NCBI GenBank assembly: GCA_012295275.1
Contig: CM022668.1
Span: 5,306,083-5,370,082 of the forward strand
DNA length: 64,000 bases
Origin: Chrysomallon squamiferum
Lineage: Eukaryota > Mollusca > Gastropoda > Neomphalida > Peltospiridae
Direction: 5' to 3'
The notes beneath the pieces are model-generated. The model had not been told where the DNA came from and ran no database searches. It saw only the letters and a list, made by a program, of their open reading frames with translations. The position numbers and the translations under genes were made by a program. Shown here piece by piece: positions 48,222 to 61,022 of the stretch (position 1 is the first letter of the stretch; every line of letters starts with the position of its first letter).

Positions 48222-49832
48222 TTTTCACCATATTCATTTAAAATTTCAGTCAGTTCTGTGATGTACCAGGATCCAGTTGATTTTGATCTGTACGCCACAA
48301 AACCTGGTACTGCGGCATATCCTATCAGCAAATCTGCTTCTTTGTTTCTTCATGTAGGTTTGTTTCTTCCTGTGGGTTTGTTTCTTCATGTAGGTTTGTT
48401 TCTTCATGCAGGTTTGTTTCTTCATGTGGGTTTGTTTCTTCATGTAGGTTTGTTTCTTCATGTAGGTTTCTTTCTTCATGTAGGTTTGTTTCTTCCTGTA
48501 GGTTTGCTTCTTGTTGTGGGATAGTTTCTTCCTGTGGGTTTGTTTCTTCATGTAGGTTTGTTTCTTCATGTAGGTTTGTTTCTTCTTGTAGGTTTGTTTC
48601 TTCATGTAGGTTTGTCGCTTCTTGTGGGTTGGTTTCTTCTTGTGGGTTTGTTTCTTGTTGTGGGTTTGTTTCTTGTTGTGGGTTTGTTTCTTCATGTAGG
48701 TTTGTTTCTTCATGTAGGTTTGTTTCTTCTTGTAGGTTTGTTTCTTCATGTAGGTTTGTCGCTTCTTGTGGGTTTGTTTCTTCTTGTGGGTTTGTTTCTT
48801 CCAGTGGGTTTGTTTCTTCCTGTAGGTTTGTTTCTTCCTGTGGGTTTGTTTCTTCGTGTAGGTTTGTTTCTTCATGTAGGTTTGTTTCTTCTTGTTGGTT
48901 TGTTTCTTCTTGTAGGTTTGTCGCTTCTTGTTGGTTAGTTTCTTCATGTGGGTTTGTTTTTTCTTGTGGGTTTGTTTCTTCTTGTAGGTTTGTCGCTTCT
49001 TGTTGGTTAGTTTCTTCATGTGGGTTTGTTTTTTCTTGTGGGTTTGTTTCTTCTTGTTGGTTTGTTTCTTCTTGTAGGTTTGTTTCTTCATGTAGGTTTG
49101 TTTCTTCTTGTTGGTTTGTTTCTTCTTGTGGGTTTGTTTCTTCTTGTAGGTTTGTTTCTTCTTGTTGGTTTGTTTTTTTTCCTTGTGGGTTTTGTTTTTC
49201 CTTGTGGGTTTGTTTCTTCCTGTGGGTTTGTTTCTTCATGTAGGTTTGTTTCTTCTTGTAGGTTTGTTTCTTCTTGTGGGTTTGTTTCTTCTTCATGTAG
49301 GTTTGTTTCTTCTTGTAGGTTTTTTTGTTTCTTCTTGTAGGTTTGTTTCTTCTTGTGGGTTTGTTTTTCTTCATGTAGGTTTGTTTCTTCTTGTGGGTTT
49401 GTTTCTTCTTGTAGGTTTTTATTTCTTCTTGTGGGTTTGTTTCTTCATGTAGGTTTGTTTCTTCTTGTGGGTTTGTTTCTTCTTGTGGGTTTGTTTCTTC
49501 TTGTGGGTTTGTTTCTTCTTGTAGGTTTGTTTCTTCTTGTGGGTTTGTTTCTTCTTGTGGGTTTGTTTCTTCATGTAGGTTTGTTTCTTCTTGTAGGTTT
49601 GTTTCTTCTTGTAGGTTCGTTTCTTCTTGTAGGTTTGTTTCTTGTTGTGGGTTTGTTTCTTGTTGTGGGTTTGTTTCTTCATGTAAGTTTGTTCCTTCAT
49701 GTAGGTTTGTTTCTTCCTGTGGGATAGTTTCTTCTTGTAGGTTTGTCGCTTCTTGTTGGTTTGTTTCTTCTTGTGGGATAGTTTGTTCCTGCCGGATAGT
49801 TTCTACCTGCAGATCCTCCCTGTTAATATCTG
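48222..49832 (-). pseudogene. Copy F: p10 exon with expanded coding minisatellite
   Basis: On the minus strand the exon starts after TTTTACAG with DINREDLQVETI, the same linker start as gene C. It then runs through about 80 units of a six-residue repeat (QEETNP, HEETNL and variants) and ends in p10 sequence LLIGYAAVPGFVAYRSKSTG with SWYITELTEIL before a GTAAGT donor. The exon is 1611 nt, against 181 in gene C. The repeat frame stays open for about 500 codons, but at the junction (about 48330) it is out of register with p10, giving a stop after EETKKQIC. Length modulo three confirms one base too few. Confidence 0.85.
48340..49800 (-). repeat. 18-bp coding minisatellite, about 80 units
   Basis: The unit on the minus strand is CAAGAAGAAACAAACCCA with variants CATGAAGAAACAAACCTA. 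Most units are exactly 18 bp. Indels cluster at about 49170-49430, where the frame leaves and later rejoins the QEETNP register. Two variant types alternate in higher-order blocks (for example the segments near 48600 and 48740 share the same order of variants), a sign of repeated unequal exchange. Confidence 0.93.
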
Positions 49833-50176
49833 CTGTAAAATAAAATATCAAAACTCAAGTTCTGATATTTTAAAAACATTAATCTTTGTTGCAGGTGAAC
49901 ACAAACCCAAACAGATATTTACAGTTATACAAATAATAAGTATTTTAGAGTGTATAAACACAAAAACTTTAACATTTTATCATTTGTGGACAATATCAGT
50001 AAGATTTTGTTTCAAACTTGTAGCAAACTGTTCATCCCCAAAAGATTGTTCTCATGTATTCAACAACAAGATGGCAATTTGCACATTATCAGGCCAAAAG
50101 AATAAGCTGTGCATAGCTAAGAACAATACCTATTCATGTATGTAGTTTTGAGAAATAATTATTAACTCCATTAGTG

Positions 50177-50214
50177 AATAATAATAATAATAATAACAAT
50201 AGTAATAGTAATAC

Positions 50215-50275
<61 letters not shown>
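50177..50275. repeat. (AAT)n microsatellite in copy F intron
   Basis: About 33 imperfect AAT triplets, the inverted counterpart of 34483-34560. Confidence 0.95.
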
Positions 50276-50276
<1 letters not shown>

Positions 50277-50292
50277 TGCCTATAATACATAC

Positions 50293-50593
50293 CTGGTTGT
50301 TCTTCTTCACTCTGACAAGCCTCTATAAAAAAACAACTTTGGTTTCCCACTCATTGTTGGACATGACTCAGGTCTAAATAGTGCAGTCAATTCTCTGATC
50401 TTTACAGGCGAACCGTTACATCCATATACCACACCTTCGTCTCCGTGTGATAAAATACAAACCACAACACATTCATAGACACTGTGATCAGACAAAGCCA
50501 AGCCCTTTACAGCTTCAACCATGTCAGTGTCAGTCAAATTTTCTTTGTACTGGATGATGAACTGAAGATTCTCAAAAGTTTTTTTCAGCTTAA
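50293..50593 (-). pseudogene. Copy F: p20 catalytic exon with one-base insertion
   Basis: 301 nt instead of 300. The frame is good through VCILSHGDEGVVYGCNG, with the catalytic His. A run of seven T after KPKL has one T too many, and TGA follows before the catalytic loop. With the run one shorter, the active-site segment would read IEACQSE instead of MQACQGE: Cys kept, but the S1-pocket Gln is Glu and the Gly after Cys-Gln is Ser. These substitutions would harm an active caspase even without the frameshift. Confidence 0.87.
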
Positions 50594-51004
50594 CTACAAA
50601 TGAAATTTATTTACATGTTTTTTAACTAGGTATGAATACTGATGTGTGTTAGTGTATGTGTAAGTTAGATTTGAACAAAAAAATATTATCTCTTTTATAC
50701 ACATTCTGAAAGGTGAAAAAATGGGATATAATTAATTATGTAAGTGAATACATCTCTCTACAAATATCTAAATATTGTATGAATTTTGTTTAAAAAACAC
50801 TATGAATTATATATATACACACACACCTCATATACTTTCATTAATATTGCTTTTATTACAATTACTATTTTATTGTTATTTGTTGTTAGTATTAGTATTA
50901 TTATTGTCATAATTATCACTGTTATTGTTATTAATACTGTTATTTTTATTATTACTTTAGTTGTTGTTATTGTTACTGCTATTTTCTTTCAAAGTAAAAC
51001 TTAC

Positions 51005-51103
51005 CAGCATCTACATCAGTTCCCTTTCTTTCTTCCAACTTTTTACCTTCTGGCTTCTCTGGAAATGTGAGAAACTTTCTGTTGTTGATTATTAAACACA
51101 TTC
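51005..51103 (-). CDS. Copy F: p20 first exon (intact)
   Basis: 99 nt, phase 1-1, CTAG acceptor and GTAAG donor on the minus strand. It reads GMCLIINNRKFLTFPEKPEG, then EERKGTDVDAG. The pocket arginine is kept. The sequence is closest to gene C (33661-33759). Confidence 0.87.
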
Positions 51104-51636
51104 CTAGAATAAAACAGAGAAAAAACCACATATTAATTCAATGGAAATATAAAAATATATTTAAGGGAGACAGACAAAGACAAACAAAGAGACAGAATGA
51201 GGGAGAGATTCAGTGCTGTGAACGTGGAGAGCCCAGACTGGGTCTGTCTTTATGAATCACTCATCAAGATATAGTAGTGGAGTGAGAGCAGGGAAACATG
51301 ACTTGTACACTGGGGAAGTCAAATCTCTGGTAGTGCAGGTCTGTGTAAGCAGTACTGAACAAACCCGTATAAGCATGATGTCAATAATAGTATCACAGTG
51401 TTAAAGGATATAAAAAGAGAGGCAAATTGATTCCTCATTCAATTGCCATCCTATTTTAGTTAACATACTTTGTAGTATATTTCCCAATCCAACCAGGATA
51501 CTTTCCATTGCAACCAAGCTATTTCCCATTCAATCGAGAATATTGTGAATCTTTTGTTAACAGACCTTTCTGACCAAAGAAAAGAGATCCTTTTTTGCTA
51601 ATCTCGAATTAGTAAAATCTTTATTTGAACACATAC

Positions 51637-51702
51637 CTTGAGGAATGGCATTCATTTTGTAGTAGTCAGCACTCTGCTCTTGGACACCTCGAAAATCACT
51701 TG
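51637..51702 (-). CDS. Copy F: linker exon
   Basis: 66 nt, phase 1-1, after CTTCAG on the minus strand: SDFRGVQEQSADYYKMNAIP then QG. The usual NPRG is IPQG here. It is the first exon of copy F. Immediately upstream (51.72-52.08 kb) the sequence switches to the inverted first-intron region of the family, so DED and DD exons are absent. Confidence 0.78.
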
Positions 51703-53500
51703 CTGAAGATTTTCAACGAAAAATAAGTTAAAAATTAAATTTTGTTTATCAAATACTGGTCTATTTGTTGTTTCTTTTACAACAAATAATCAAATTTTGT
51801 TTACTGATATGGAAGTTACTTGTTAAATCATACCTATAAAAACAGTATTGAGTTATTAATTTTATTTTAAAATATTTGTTTGAAAAGTATCTGCTAGTAT
51901 AAGTCAAGTATGTATGTTATTTATGAATAATCAAAAGTGAAAACCATTGTTGTATCTTACTGACTTCTAAAACAATTAAACTTTTAAGATGAAATACTGA
52001 ACGATTTCATTTCGTCTTAAGATATTTCTGTGCACTGACTAACTCATTAAAATCAAAACAACCTAGAGCTCTTACAATAACTGATTGTATTAGACTATAC
52101 CAAGCGTAAAAATATGTATTAATTTATATATATATGTATTGGTGCATGGTTTGGTTTCCTCGTTTTCCTGCGTTTGTGTGTGTGTGTTGGTATTTTTTTT
52201 TTTGTTGTTGTTGTTGTTGTTTTCATTTTTTTTATAAATGCGCCTAAAGCATATAATTCAAATAACAATAAAATACATTTATTGAACGAACACCAGAGAA
52301 GAGAAAAAAATACTAATAATAAAGAAGAAGAAAAATTATGTAAATGAGCAAATTTGAAAAGCACACCAGAAAAAACCTCAGACAAATGTTTTCACTTTAG
52401 CTTTGGATTTTATCTCTTCACAGCTCAGAAATGTATTCATTTTCTAACTTTATTAAAATCAAGACCCCCCCCCCAAAAAAAAACCCAAACAACAACCGTA
52501 AATCAAAAATTAATAAAGCAATTTAAACAGTAAAACATCCTTATGCACAGTTCGTTGTTAGAAAATGACTCAACGTGTTTTTATTATATTTTATTTATTT
52601 ATTTCTAGATATAAAACATATGTTTATATTATTTTCATGTAAATGTGTATTATCTATAAGTGTAAACAGTTGGTAGTGATTAATTTCGCCAAAAATAACA
52701 ATTCTTTTTGCTGTCCTGACGTTTATATCTTTTAAATGAAATCCAAAAACTTATTTGTTGTAAAAATATATGTATAATAAAAAGTATAAACCTACTTTTA
52801 CTGCATGATATAATGTTAAAATTTCAATATTTGTTATTATTTAAATGAAAGTTGCTGCATTCTGCATGTGTTAATACAGAAGATATTATCTGCTGTAGGA
52901 TCACAATGAACTGTTTTTAATATGTTTTAAATGCTTAGAAAACAACAGATATATTCAGAATTAACAACTATAGAAAATAACTGATTTTAACCACATGTGA
53001 TTCTAAAAACAGCTGGCAAAGAATTTTCTGAAGAACAAAATAATAATAAAAAATAAAATATACACAAAAGTTCTTACCTGTTTAATATTAATTTTTAATT
53101 TTTTTTATTACCATTTGTTCTTCATCTTCTATAAAAAAAAAACCATATTATTACGTATACTTATTATTTTTTAATTTTTTTTTTAATTTTAATTTTTATT
53201 TTTTTGGTCCAATTACTGTAATTTGTTGTTACCTTTAGTCGTTTTTTTTAGCAGGAAATGTTAAAAGTAAACTACAGAGAACTTGTACTTGAAAAATATG
53301 AAAAGAGAACATTTTGCTGTTGTTCTTGTTGGAAAGAACCTAAAATTATACATTTTTTTAAAATTCTTATAGTCAGTTTTTTTTTACGAATTACAAAATT
53401 AGTCGAAAGAAAAATTACATTCTGATCAAATTTTATAATGAATTTATTAACTTAAGCTGATCATCACCAGTATATACGTTATTTTTATTACATTTATCTA
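51703..53500 (-). other. Copy F upstream: inverted first-intron and dispersed-repeat blocks
   Basis: 51.88-52.08 kb is the inverted first intron seen at 25.97-26.17 kb. 52.48-53.04 kb is the inverted dispersed block of 26.64-27.2 kb (GCACAGTTCGTTGTTAG, GATCACAATGAACTG). No TATA-bearing leader was found, so copy F has no obvious promoter of its own. No other gene seen. Confidence 0.6.
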
Positions 53501-54930
53501 TTTGTTTATTTATTTCTGTTTAATCTTGTTTTGTTTTTTTTAATTTTTATTTACTTAATAAACTGATTGTTTTGTTTTTTAGATACTGTGTACACGTTAT
53601 CAAAGGAAACACTATTAAAGAAACACTTTAAGAGAGAAACAGTTGGTGTTTAAGTTGTGTGTTGTCAATGAGTTTTGTCATGTGAAATACATCAGAAGTA
53701 AAACAATTTCTGCTTATGCAAACTTATAGCTGGACATTACAGTCCAGATTCTGCCTTTGTTACTTTTCTCTGATTTTTTATTATTTTTATATAAGATGTT
53801 TTCTGGTTTTCTTAGTCTTTATTCTTGTATAAATGTTTATCCATGATGAAATAATTATATTAGGTCTTTGACAAAAGTAGTTACTGTTTTCATTGTGACT
53901 GGGTTTCTTATTTTCTTTCTTTCTTTCTTTTTCTTTTTTTATAATTTGGTTATATTAATTTTTTAGATTTGTTTTGATTTCCTTAAAGGTAAGCCAACAG
54001 ATAAAATAATAATGTTTGTTCATTTAATCCAGTTTTAATATTTTTTTAATCTGTGTTATGTATGGTGATTATGTACAAAATAATAAATATAAAGTAACAA
54101 TGTTACTTCCCTATACATTAATCATTTTCAACAAGTGTACTTTGCTTATTTTAATGAGATATTTATTGCAAATATATACACAACGGATATAATAACTAAG
54201 TGATATATTTTTCTCATTCAGTAATTGAATTAATACATCTCCAGCCTCATAGGTCACTTGAACAGTTTTAACTATTCTTTTAAATGGCAGAACATTTTGA
54301 AAAACTTAAAATTTCCATGCATGAAAACAATGAAATTTTTTTTCCTCTCCTGACGTTTATATTTTTTAAATGAAATCCAAAAATTTATTTAATTGTAAAA
54401 AGTATGATATGTAATATAAAGTATCAACCTACTTTTATTGTATTATTAATTGTTATATTTTTGTTGAATAATATTTCAATATTTGTTAAAATTTTAATCA
54501 ATGCTGCTGCATTTTGCAGGTGTTAATATATATAAGATGTTATTAGAATCGCAATGTACTGTCTTCAGTACTTTTAAATGTTTAGAAAACACCAAATGTA
54601 TTCAGAATTATAGAAAATAACAGATTTCGTCATCTTCTTCTTCAAAAAAAATATTATTACGTATATGTATTTATTTATTGTTGTACTATTTCTGTAATTT
54701 GCTGTTATCTTCAGTAGTTTTTTTACAAGGAAATATTAAAAGTAAAATAGAGACAGCTTGTACTTGAAATATATGAAAAGAGAACATTTTGCTGTTGTGG
54801 TTGTTAGAACTTATCAATTTTATTTTCTTATTTAATTTTTCAAATTGTATTTTATTTTTAATCGTATACAATAGTTTGAACAATTTATGTCTAAAATATT
54901 TATTTTGTAATCAACATAAATACCTTGATT

Positions 54931-54985
<55 letters not shown>

Positions 54986-55245
54986 CAATAACAACAACTT
55001 CAACAACAGATGCCATTGATGATTATTTAAAATTAAGCATAGTTTTAACATATATATACTAAAAATTTACAGTTCACATAGTCCAGTACTTCAGTTATAC
55101 ATATCCCTTTCTCAAGTTATGGAAGACATTTTCAGAATGTTATTCTTTTTTTCAGGAGAGTTGCAAGAGTTGCATACAATTCATTCCCATGTTACACTTT
55201 ATTATTTAATTTTAGGGTTATATATATATACAGAGAGAGAGAGAG

Positions 55246-55326
<81 letters not shown>

Positions 55327-57026
55327 CATACGTGTTAAACTTGCAGTTAAGAAAATAACCACACGAAACTGTATATGAAGGTATGTTTGTTAGCATGTTT
55401 GTGTCTCTGGGTGTCTGTGTGTGTGTGTGTTTTTGTGTGTGTGTGTGTGTATGTATGTGTGTGTGTATGTGTATGTGTGTATGTGTTTGTGTGTTTGTGT
55501 GTGTGTGTATGTGTGATAACCAGAAGAACTAAATCCGTGGCAGACAGAAGAAAAAAGTGGCAGACGGCAGATTCTTCTTATTTAAAAAGTTGGTGACTGC
55601 CTCATTTTACTGGTTTTATTAATATCTGCATTCCTTCACCTGTTTGAATTTTTATGATTTAAGACAATGGCCATTGTTTTGTTGTTATTCTTCTTTTTTT
55701 TTTTTTTTAAATCTGTCTTTTTGATCTTGTTCTTCATTTTATGTGCAATGTTTTGTTTATACATTTTGGCTGTGTTAGACATACAATGGAAACAGCATTT
55801 AATAATTGTTGCTAACTTTACTGATGTGAATTAATGTGAATTAATTAAGTCAGTTTAAATCGATTGTTTTCAGTGATGGTTTATTTAAATCAATTTTAAT
55901 TCAGAAATTAGTGCATGAAGAAATAGCCTTAATTCAAATAGTCCTGTTAAGAGTTGGATTTGAAAATATTATTATTACTATAAAAATGTTAAAATATTTA
56001 AATTCAAGAGTTAGTTTCTTTAAAGCACTCACAATTCAAACATTTAACTATGAATGCTAAAATGAATTAACAAAAATAATTAAAACTGATCTGTTAAAAA
56101 GGGTTGGGTTTGAAAGTGTTTTATTACTATACAAATGAAAAAATTATTTAAATTCAAGAGTTAGTTTATCAAAATATTTTTAAACCAAACATTCGAACAT
56201 CAATACTAATATGAAGTAACAAAAATAATTCAAATAGAGCCACTTGTGAAAGCTTGGTTTCCAAAATATTCTAGTGTAGCATAAAATGTCTAAAATAATC
56301 TATAACTTTGAAAATTGTTTGTTATCTTAAAATAGTGTAAAAATAAAAATAATAATTTAATAAATAAATGCTGGATTTATGTAATAAACAAAATAATAAT
56401 ACAAACGAAGTATTTTAAATTGTGGCATTGTGATAACAAAATTAACTTCAGCCCATCAAATCATCGGTTATATATCTAAAAGTGTTCGGTTTGAAACTAG
56501 ACACTCACAAGAAAATATGTCTAACTGATTTAAGTTAGTTCGAATGCAAATTAAAGGGACTGATTTAAATAAAAAATCATTTCAAACAAAATGTAAAGAA
56601 CATCAAAGTGAACTCGTAAATGCTTGTTACATATTAATTTATGTTAGCGTGAATGCAAATAAAATAAGCTGATTTAAATAAACCATTGTTTAAAGAAAAT
56701 GCATCACGAAATTCAAAATGAATGCATAAATGCTTATTAAAATGTTTTAGCTTTGTGGGTTGATTGATGTAATAGAAAGAGCAACAGAAAAACAAACAGA
56801 AGTAATAAATGAAAGCAAATTAATAATTGCAATAGTACATGTGTGCATTTTGTTGGTACGTGATACATTTAGCAGTAGATATTATTGCATAAGGGTGAAT
56901 AACTGTTGACTTTTACTTTTTGTATTTTTGAGTTGCTTTTGAATTTGTATACAGCTGAGAAAAATAAAACATTTATAAAGTTAACCTTCTGTTATTTGAT
57001 AAAGTATTTATTTATTTCAGCTTCTA
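53500..57026 (-). repeat. Inverted-duplication arm (partner 39.0-42.4 kb)
   Basis: Reverse-complement partner of the arm described at 39000-42450. It ends at about 57026, inside a truncated linker exon. It contains the AAT run at 54932-54982, the GA run at 55232-55322 and the TG run at 55409-55516. No gene seen. Confidence 0.8.
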
Positions 57027-57030
57027 GTAT

Positions 57031-57070
57031 GGGACAGCATCTTCCACTTGAACACCTCGATAAGCACTTT
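57031..57070 (-). pseudogene. Truncated linker exon at a rearrangement breakpoint
   Basis: On the minus strand, after TTTTCAG, it reads SAYRGVQVEDAV-like codons matching the cluster D linker exon (44468-44536) up to GATGCTGTCCC. It then changes abruptly into the 39.03-kb sequence (AGAAGCTGAAATAAATAAAT). The last nine or so codons and the donor are gone. Confidence 0.65.
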
Positions 57071-57679
57071 CTGAAAATTTTAACAAAAATAAGTTAAAAA
57101 TTAAAAATTAATAATAAATAAGTAACAGAATTCAAAGTAAATTCTGCTATAAAATTAAAATAAATGCAGCTTAATGTGATTTCTTTGTTTGTTTTGTGAT
57201 GTCAATTATTTGCTAATAATAAAGTATAATGACAAAATAACAAAGAATAAAATGATGTAGGTGTATAATGTGACCCCATGGTTCAAGAAAAAAAAAACCC
57301 AAAACAACCAGTAATTAATAATGTTGACAGTGAAGATGATAATAACTATAAAGTCACATTTATGTTTATTTTCTTCAAACCATCTGAAAAAGTACTAGAA
57401 ATAAATTACTGTTATTAAATTGGAATGTTATTGACTAGCAATATTACACTTCAATATTATGATCACATTAAATTCATGTTATAATGTTGTAAGTTTACTT
57501 GACCAGTATTGATACAATGTTTCTCATATATTGTAATTAGAAAAGATCAACTGGAAGTTCACAGATTTATACTTTGTTTAAAAACTAACAAAGGTTCAAA
57601 TATCTTCTTATTCTGTACTTCATTATTAGAAAAATATTTTCTCCAAAAGCAATGAAAAATTAATTAAATGCATAATTAC

Positions 57680-57715
57680 TTTGTCCCCTTTGTTCTCTTA
57701 AGCTGATTTCACGAC
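57680..57715 (-). CDS. Array G: shortened micro-exon, copy 1
   Basis: On the minus strand, TTTCAG to GTAATT, 36 nt in phase 1-1, encoding REISLREQRGQ. It is exactly 15 nt (five codons) shorter than the 51-nt plus-strand form, so frame and phase are kept. A CA-rich microsatellite (57797-57930) lies just upstream in the intron. Confidence 0.6.
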
Positions 57716-57849
57716 CTGAAACCAAAATATTGTCATAAAAAACAAAAACACCAGATGAAACCTTAAACATAAATAAAAATATCTCTCTCTCTCTCACACA
57801 CAAACACACACACATACACACACACAGACACATACACACACACATACAC

Positions 57850-57913
<64 letters not shown>

Positions 57914-58464
57914 ATACACACAGACACATACAAACACTCACACAAAATGCAAACAAAATGTAAAAACATTTTGTATACATATTTATAAATTACTGCTAAT
58001 ACTATAAGAAGAACAACATTTGATGGAAATATAAAGAATAAATTTAAGGGAGACATACAAAGAGAAACAATGAGATAGAATGAGAGAGATATTCAGTGAT
58101 ACGAATGTGGAGAGCCCAGACTGGGTCTGTGTTTATGAATCACTCATTATGATATAGTAGCTGGAATAAGAGCAGGGAATCATGACTTATACACAGTGCT
58201 GTTGACTAGCAATATTACATGTCAATATTATGATCAGATTAAATTCATGTTATAATGTTGTAAGTTTACTTGAGCTGTAATACAAATATTCTCGTATATT
58301 GTAGAAAAGACTGGCCTCCAAAAACAAATAATACAATCAGTTGGAAGTAAACAAATTTATACTTTGTGTTTAAAAGTAACAAAGACTCAAATATATTCTG
58401 TACTTCATTATTAGAAAATTATTTTCTCCAAAAGCAATGAAAAATTAATTAAATGTATAATTAC

Positions 58465-58500
58465 CTAGTCTCCTTTGTTCTCTTAAGCTGATTTCACGAT
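58465..58500 (-). CDS. Array G: shortened micro-exon, copy 2
   Basis: 36 nt, phase 1-1, minus strand, encoding DREISLREQRRL. Intact, with TTTCAG acceptor and GTAATT donor. Confidence 0.6.
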
Positions 58501-59172
58501 CTGAAACCAAAATATTTTCATAAAAAACAAAAACACCAGATGAAACCTTAAACATAAATAAAAATATCTCTCTCTCACAAACACACACACATACACACAC
58601 ACAGACACATACACACACACATCCACACACACAATACACATACATACACACACACACACGCACATACACACACATACACACACAGACACATACACACAGA
58701 CACATACAAACACAGACACAGACAAATGCAAACAAAATATAAAAACATTTTGTATACATATTTATAAATTACTGCTAATACTATAAGAAGAAAAACATTT
58801 AATGGAAATATAAAGAATAAATTCAAGGGTGACAGACAAAGAGAAACAAAGAGACAGAATGAGGGAGAGATTTAGTGATATGAATGTGGAGAGCCCAGAC
58901 TGGGTCTGTGTTTATGAATCACTCATTATGATATAGTAGCTGGAATAAGAGCAGGGAATCAGTACTTACACACTGGATAATTCAAATCTCCAGCAGTACA
59001 GGTCTGTGTAAACAGCACCAAACAAATCACAAAGGCATACGAAAAAACAAATGAATGTATATGTATGTGTGACATATACGTCTCACCTATATTGTTTGTA
59101 CCAAATATAATACTGTTATTAAAGAGGCCTATTCCTGCTTATCCCAAATTAGTAAAATATCTGAAAATATAC

Positions 59173-59259
59173 CTCGAGGATTAGCATCCATATTGGGGAC
59201 GAGGCCCAGGTTTACATCATTTCTATCCAACTCCTGTTCCACGTTTGGAATCTGATTCA
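59173..59259 (-). CDS. Array G: linker exon, unit 1
   Basis: 87 nt, phase 1-1. It reads NQIPNVEQELDRNDVNLGLV, then PNMDANPRG. Two codons shorter than gene A: the YYK before MDANPRG is replaced by N. The acceptor is ATAGGAG, without the usual pyrimidine tract, so splicing may be weak. No p20 exon follows on this strand. Confidence 0.6.
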
Positions 59260-60221
59260 CTCCTATTTTCAATAAATAATTGAAAAATAAAAAATTAATA
59301 AGTAAGTAACACAACTCAAAGTAAGTTCCGCTATAAAATTAAAATATATGTGATTTCTTTATTTGTTTTGCGATGTCAATTATTTGCTAATAATAAGGTA
59401 AGATGATAAAACAACAAAGAGTAGAACTATGCAGGTGAATCATTTCTTGTTGCTCTTTCAAAAAATAGAAATAAAATACATGATAGTACCGGATCTAAGG
59501 TCACATTTTTTTTAACTTCAAGACATATGGAAAAAGTTCCAGAAATAAATGACCTTTATAAATTATTATTAAATTACTGTGGTAATACACAATTTCTCGT
59601 ATATTGTAATTAAAAAATTTAAAAAAGCAGATGGAACTTTAACATAAATAAAAATCTCTCTCACACGCACTCATACACACACAGACACAAACAAACACAC
59701 ATAGGCATGCACATACAAACACACTTTTTGTATACATATTTATAAATTACTGCTAATACTATAAGAAAAAAAGCATTTAATGGAAATATAAAGAATAAAT
59801 TCAAGGGTGACATACAAAGAGAAACAAAGAGACAGAATGAGGGAGAGATTTAGTGAAATGAATGTGGAGAGCCCAGACTGGGTCTGTGTTTATGAATCAC
59901 TCATTATGATATAGTAGCTGGAATAAGAGCAGGGAATCATGACTTATACACAGTGCTGTTGACTAGCAATATTACATGTCAATATTATGATCAGATTAAA
60001 TTCATGTTATAATGTTGTAAGTTTACTTGAGCTGTAATACAAATATTCTCGTATATTGTAGAAAAGACTGGCCTCCAAAAACAAATAATACAATCAGTTG
60101 GAAGTAAACAAATTTATACTTTGTGTTTAAAAGTAACAAAGACTCAAATATATTCTGTACTTCATTATTAGAAAATTATTTTCTCCAAAAGCAATGAAAA
60201 ATTAATTAAATGTATAATTAC

Positions 60222-60257
60222 CTAGTCTCCTTTATTCTCTTAAGCTGATTTCACGAT
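60222..60257 (-). pseudogene. Array G: shortened micro-exon, copy 3, nonsense
   Basis: Same as the copy at 58465, but CAA has become TAA (REISLRE then stop). Splice sites are kept. Confidence 0.65.
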
Positions 60258-60935
60258 CTGAAACCAAAATATTTTCATAAAAAACAAAAACACCAGATGA
60301 AACCTTAAACATAAATAAAAATATCTCTCTCTCACAAACACACACCCATACACACACACAGACACATACACACACACATCCACACACACAATACACATAC
60401 ATACACACACACACACGCACATACACACACATACACACACAGACACATACACACAGACACATACAAACACAGACACAGACAAATGCAAACAAAATGCACA
60501 ACAAAAACATTTTGTATACATATTTATAAATTACTGCTAATACTATAAGAAGAAAAACATTTAATGGAAATATAAAGAATAAATTCAAGGGTGACAGACA
60601 AAGAGAAACAAAGAGACAGAATGAGGGAGAGATTTAGTGATATGAATGTGGAGAGCCCAGACTGGGTCTGTGTTTATGAATCACTCATTATGATATAGTA
60701 GCTGGAATAAGAGCAGGGAATCAGTACTTACACACTGGAGAATTCAAATCTCCAGCAGTACAGGTCTGTGTAAACAGCACCAAACAAATCACAAAGGCAT
60801 ACGAAAAAACAAATGAATGTATATGTATGTGTGACATATACGTCTCACCTATATTGTTTTGTACCAAATATAATACTGTTATTAAAGAGGCCTATTCCTG
60901 CTTATCCCAAATTAGTAAAATATCTGAAAATATAC

Positions 60936-61022
60936 CTCGAGGATTAGCATCCATATTGGGGACGAGGCCCAGGTTTACATCATTTCTATCCAACTCCTGT
61001 TCCACGTTTGGAATCTGATTCA
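60936..61022 (-). CDS. Array G: linker exon, unit 2
   Basis: Identical in translation to unit 1 (NDVNLGLVPNMDANPRG). It belongs to the second copy of the 1.75-kb unit. Confidence 0.6.

Noticed and set aside
48246-49091. Minus-strand Lys/Gln-rich frame (KKKQTHKKKQTY)
   Set aside because: It is the second frame of the same repeat and ends in p10 sequence read out of frame.
48258-49727. Plus-strand frames of Leu/Val/Phe- and Ser/Cys-rich repeats (GLFLLVGLFLHV, FVSSCGFVSS)
   Set aside because: These are antisense readings of the 18-bp coding minisatellite. The unit has no stop in most frames, so long open frames arise automatically. Only the minus-strand QEETNP frame connects to flanking caspase codons.
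55119-60588. Frames of repeated RE, SLSL, CVCVCV and similar residues
   Set aside because: They are translations of GA, TG and CA microsatellites.
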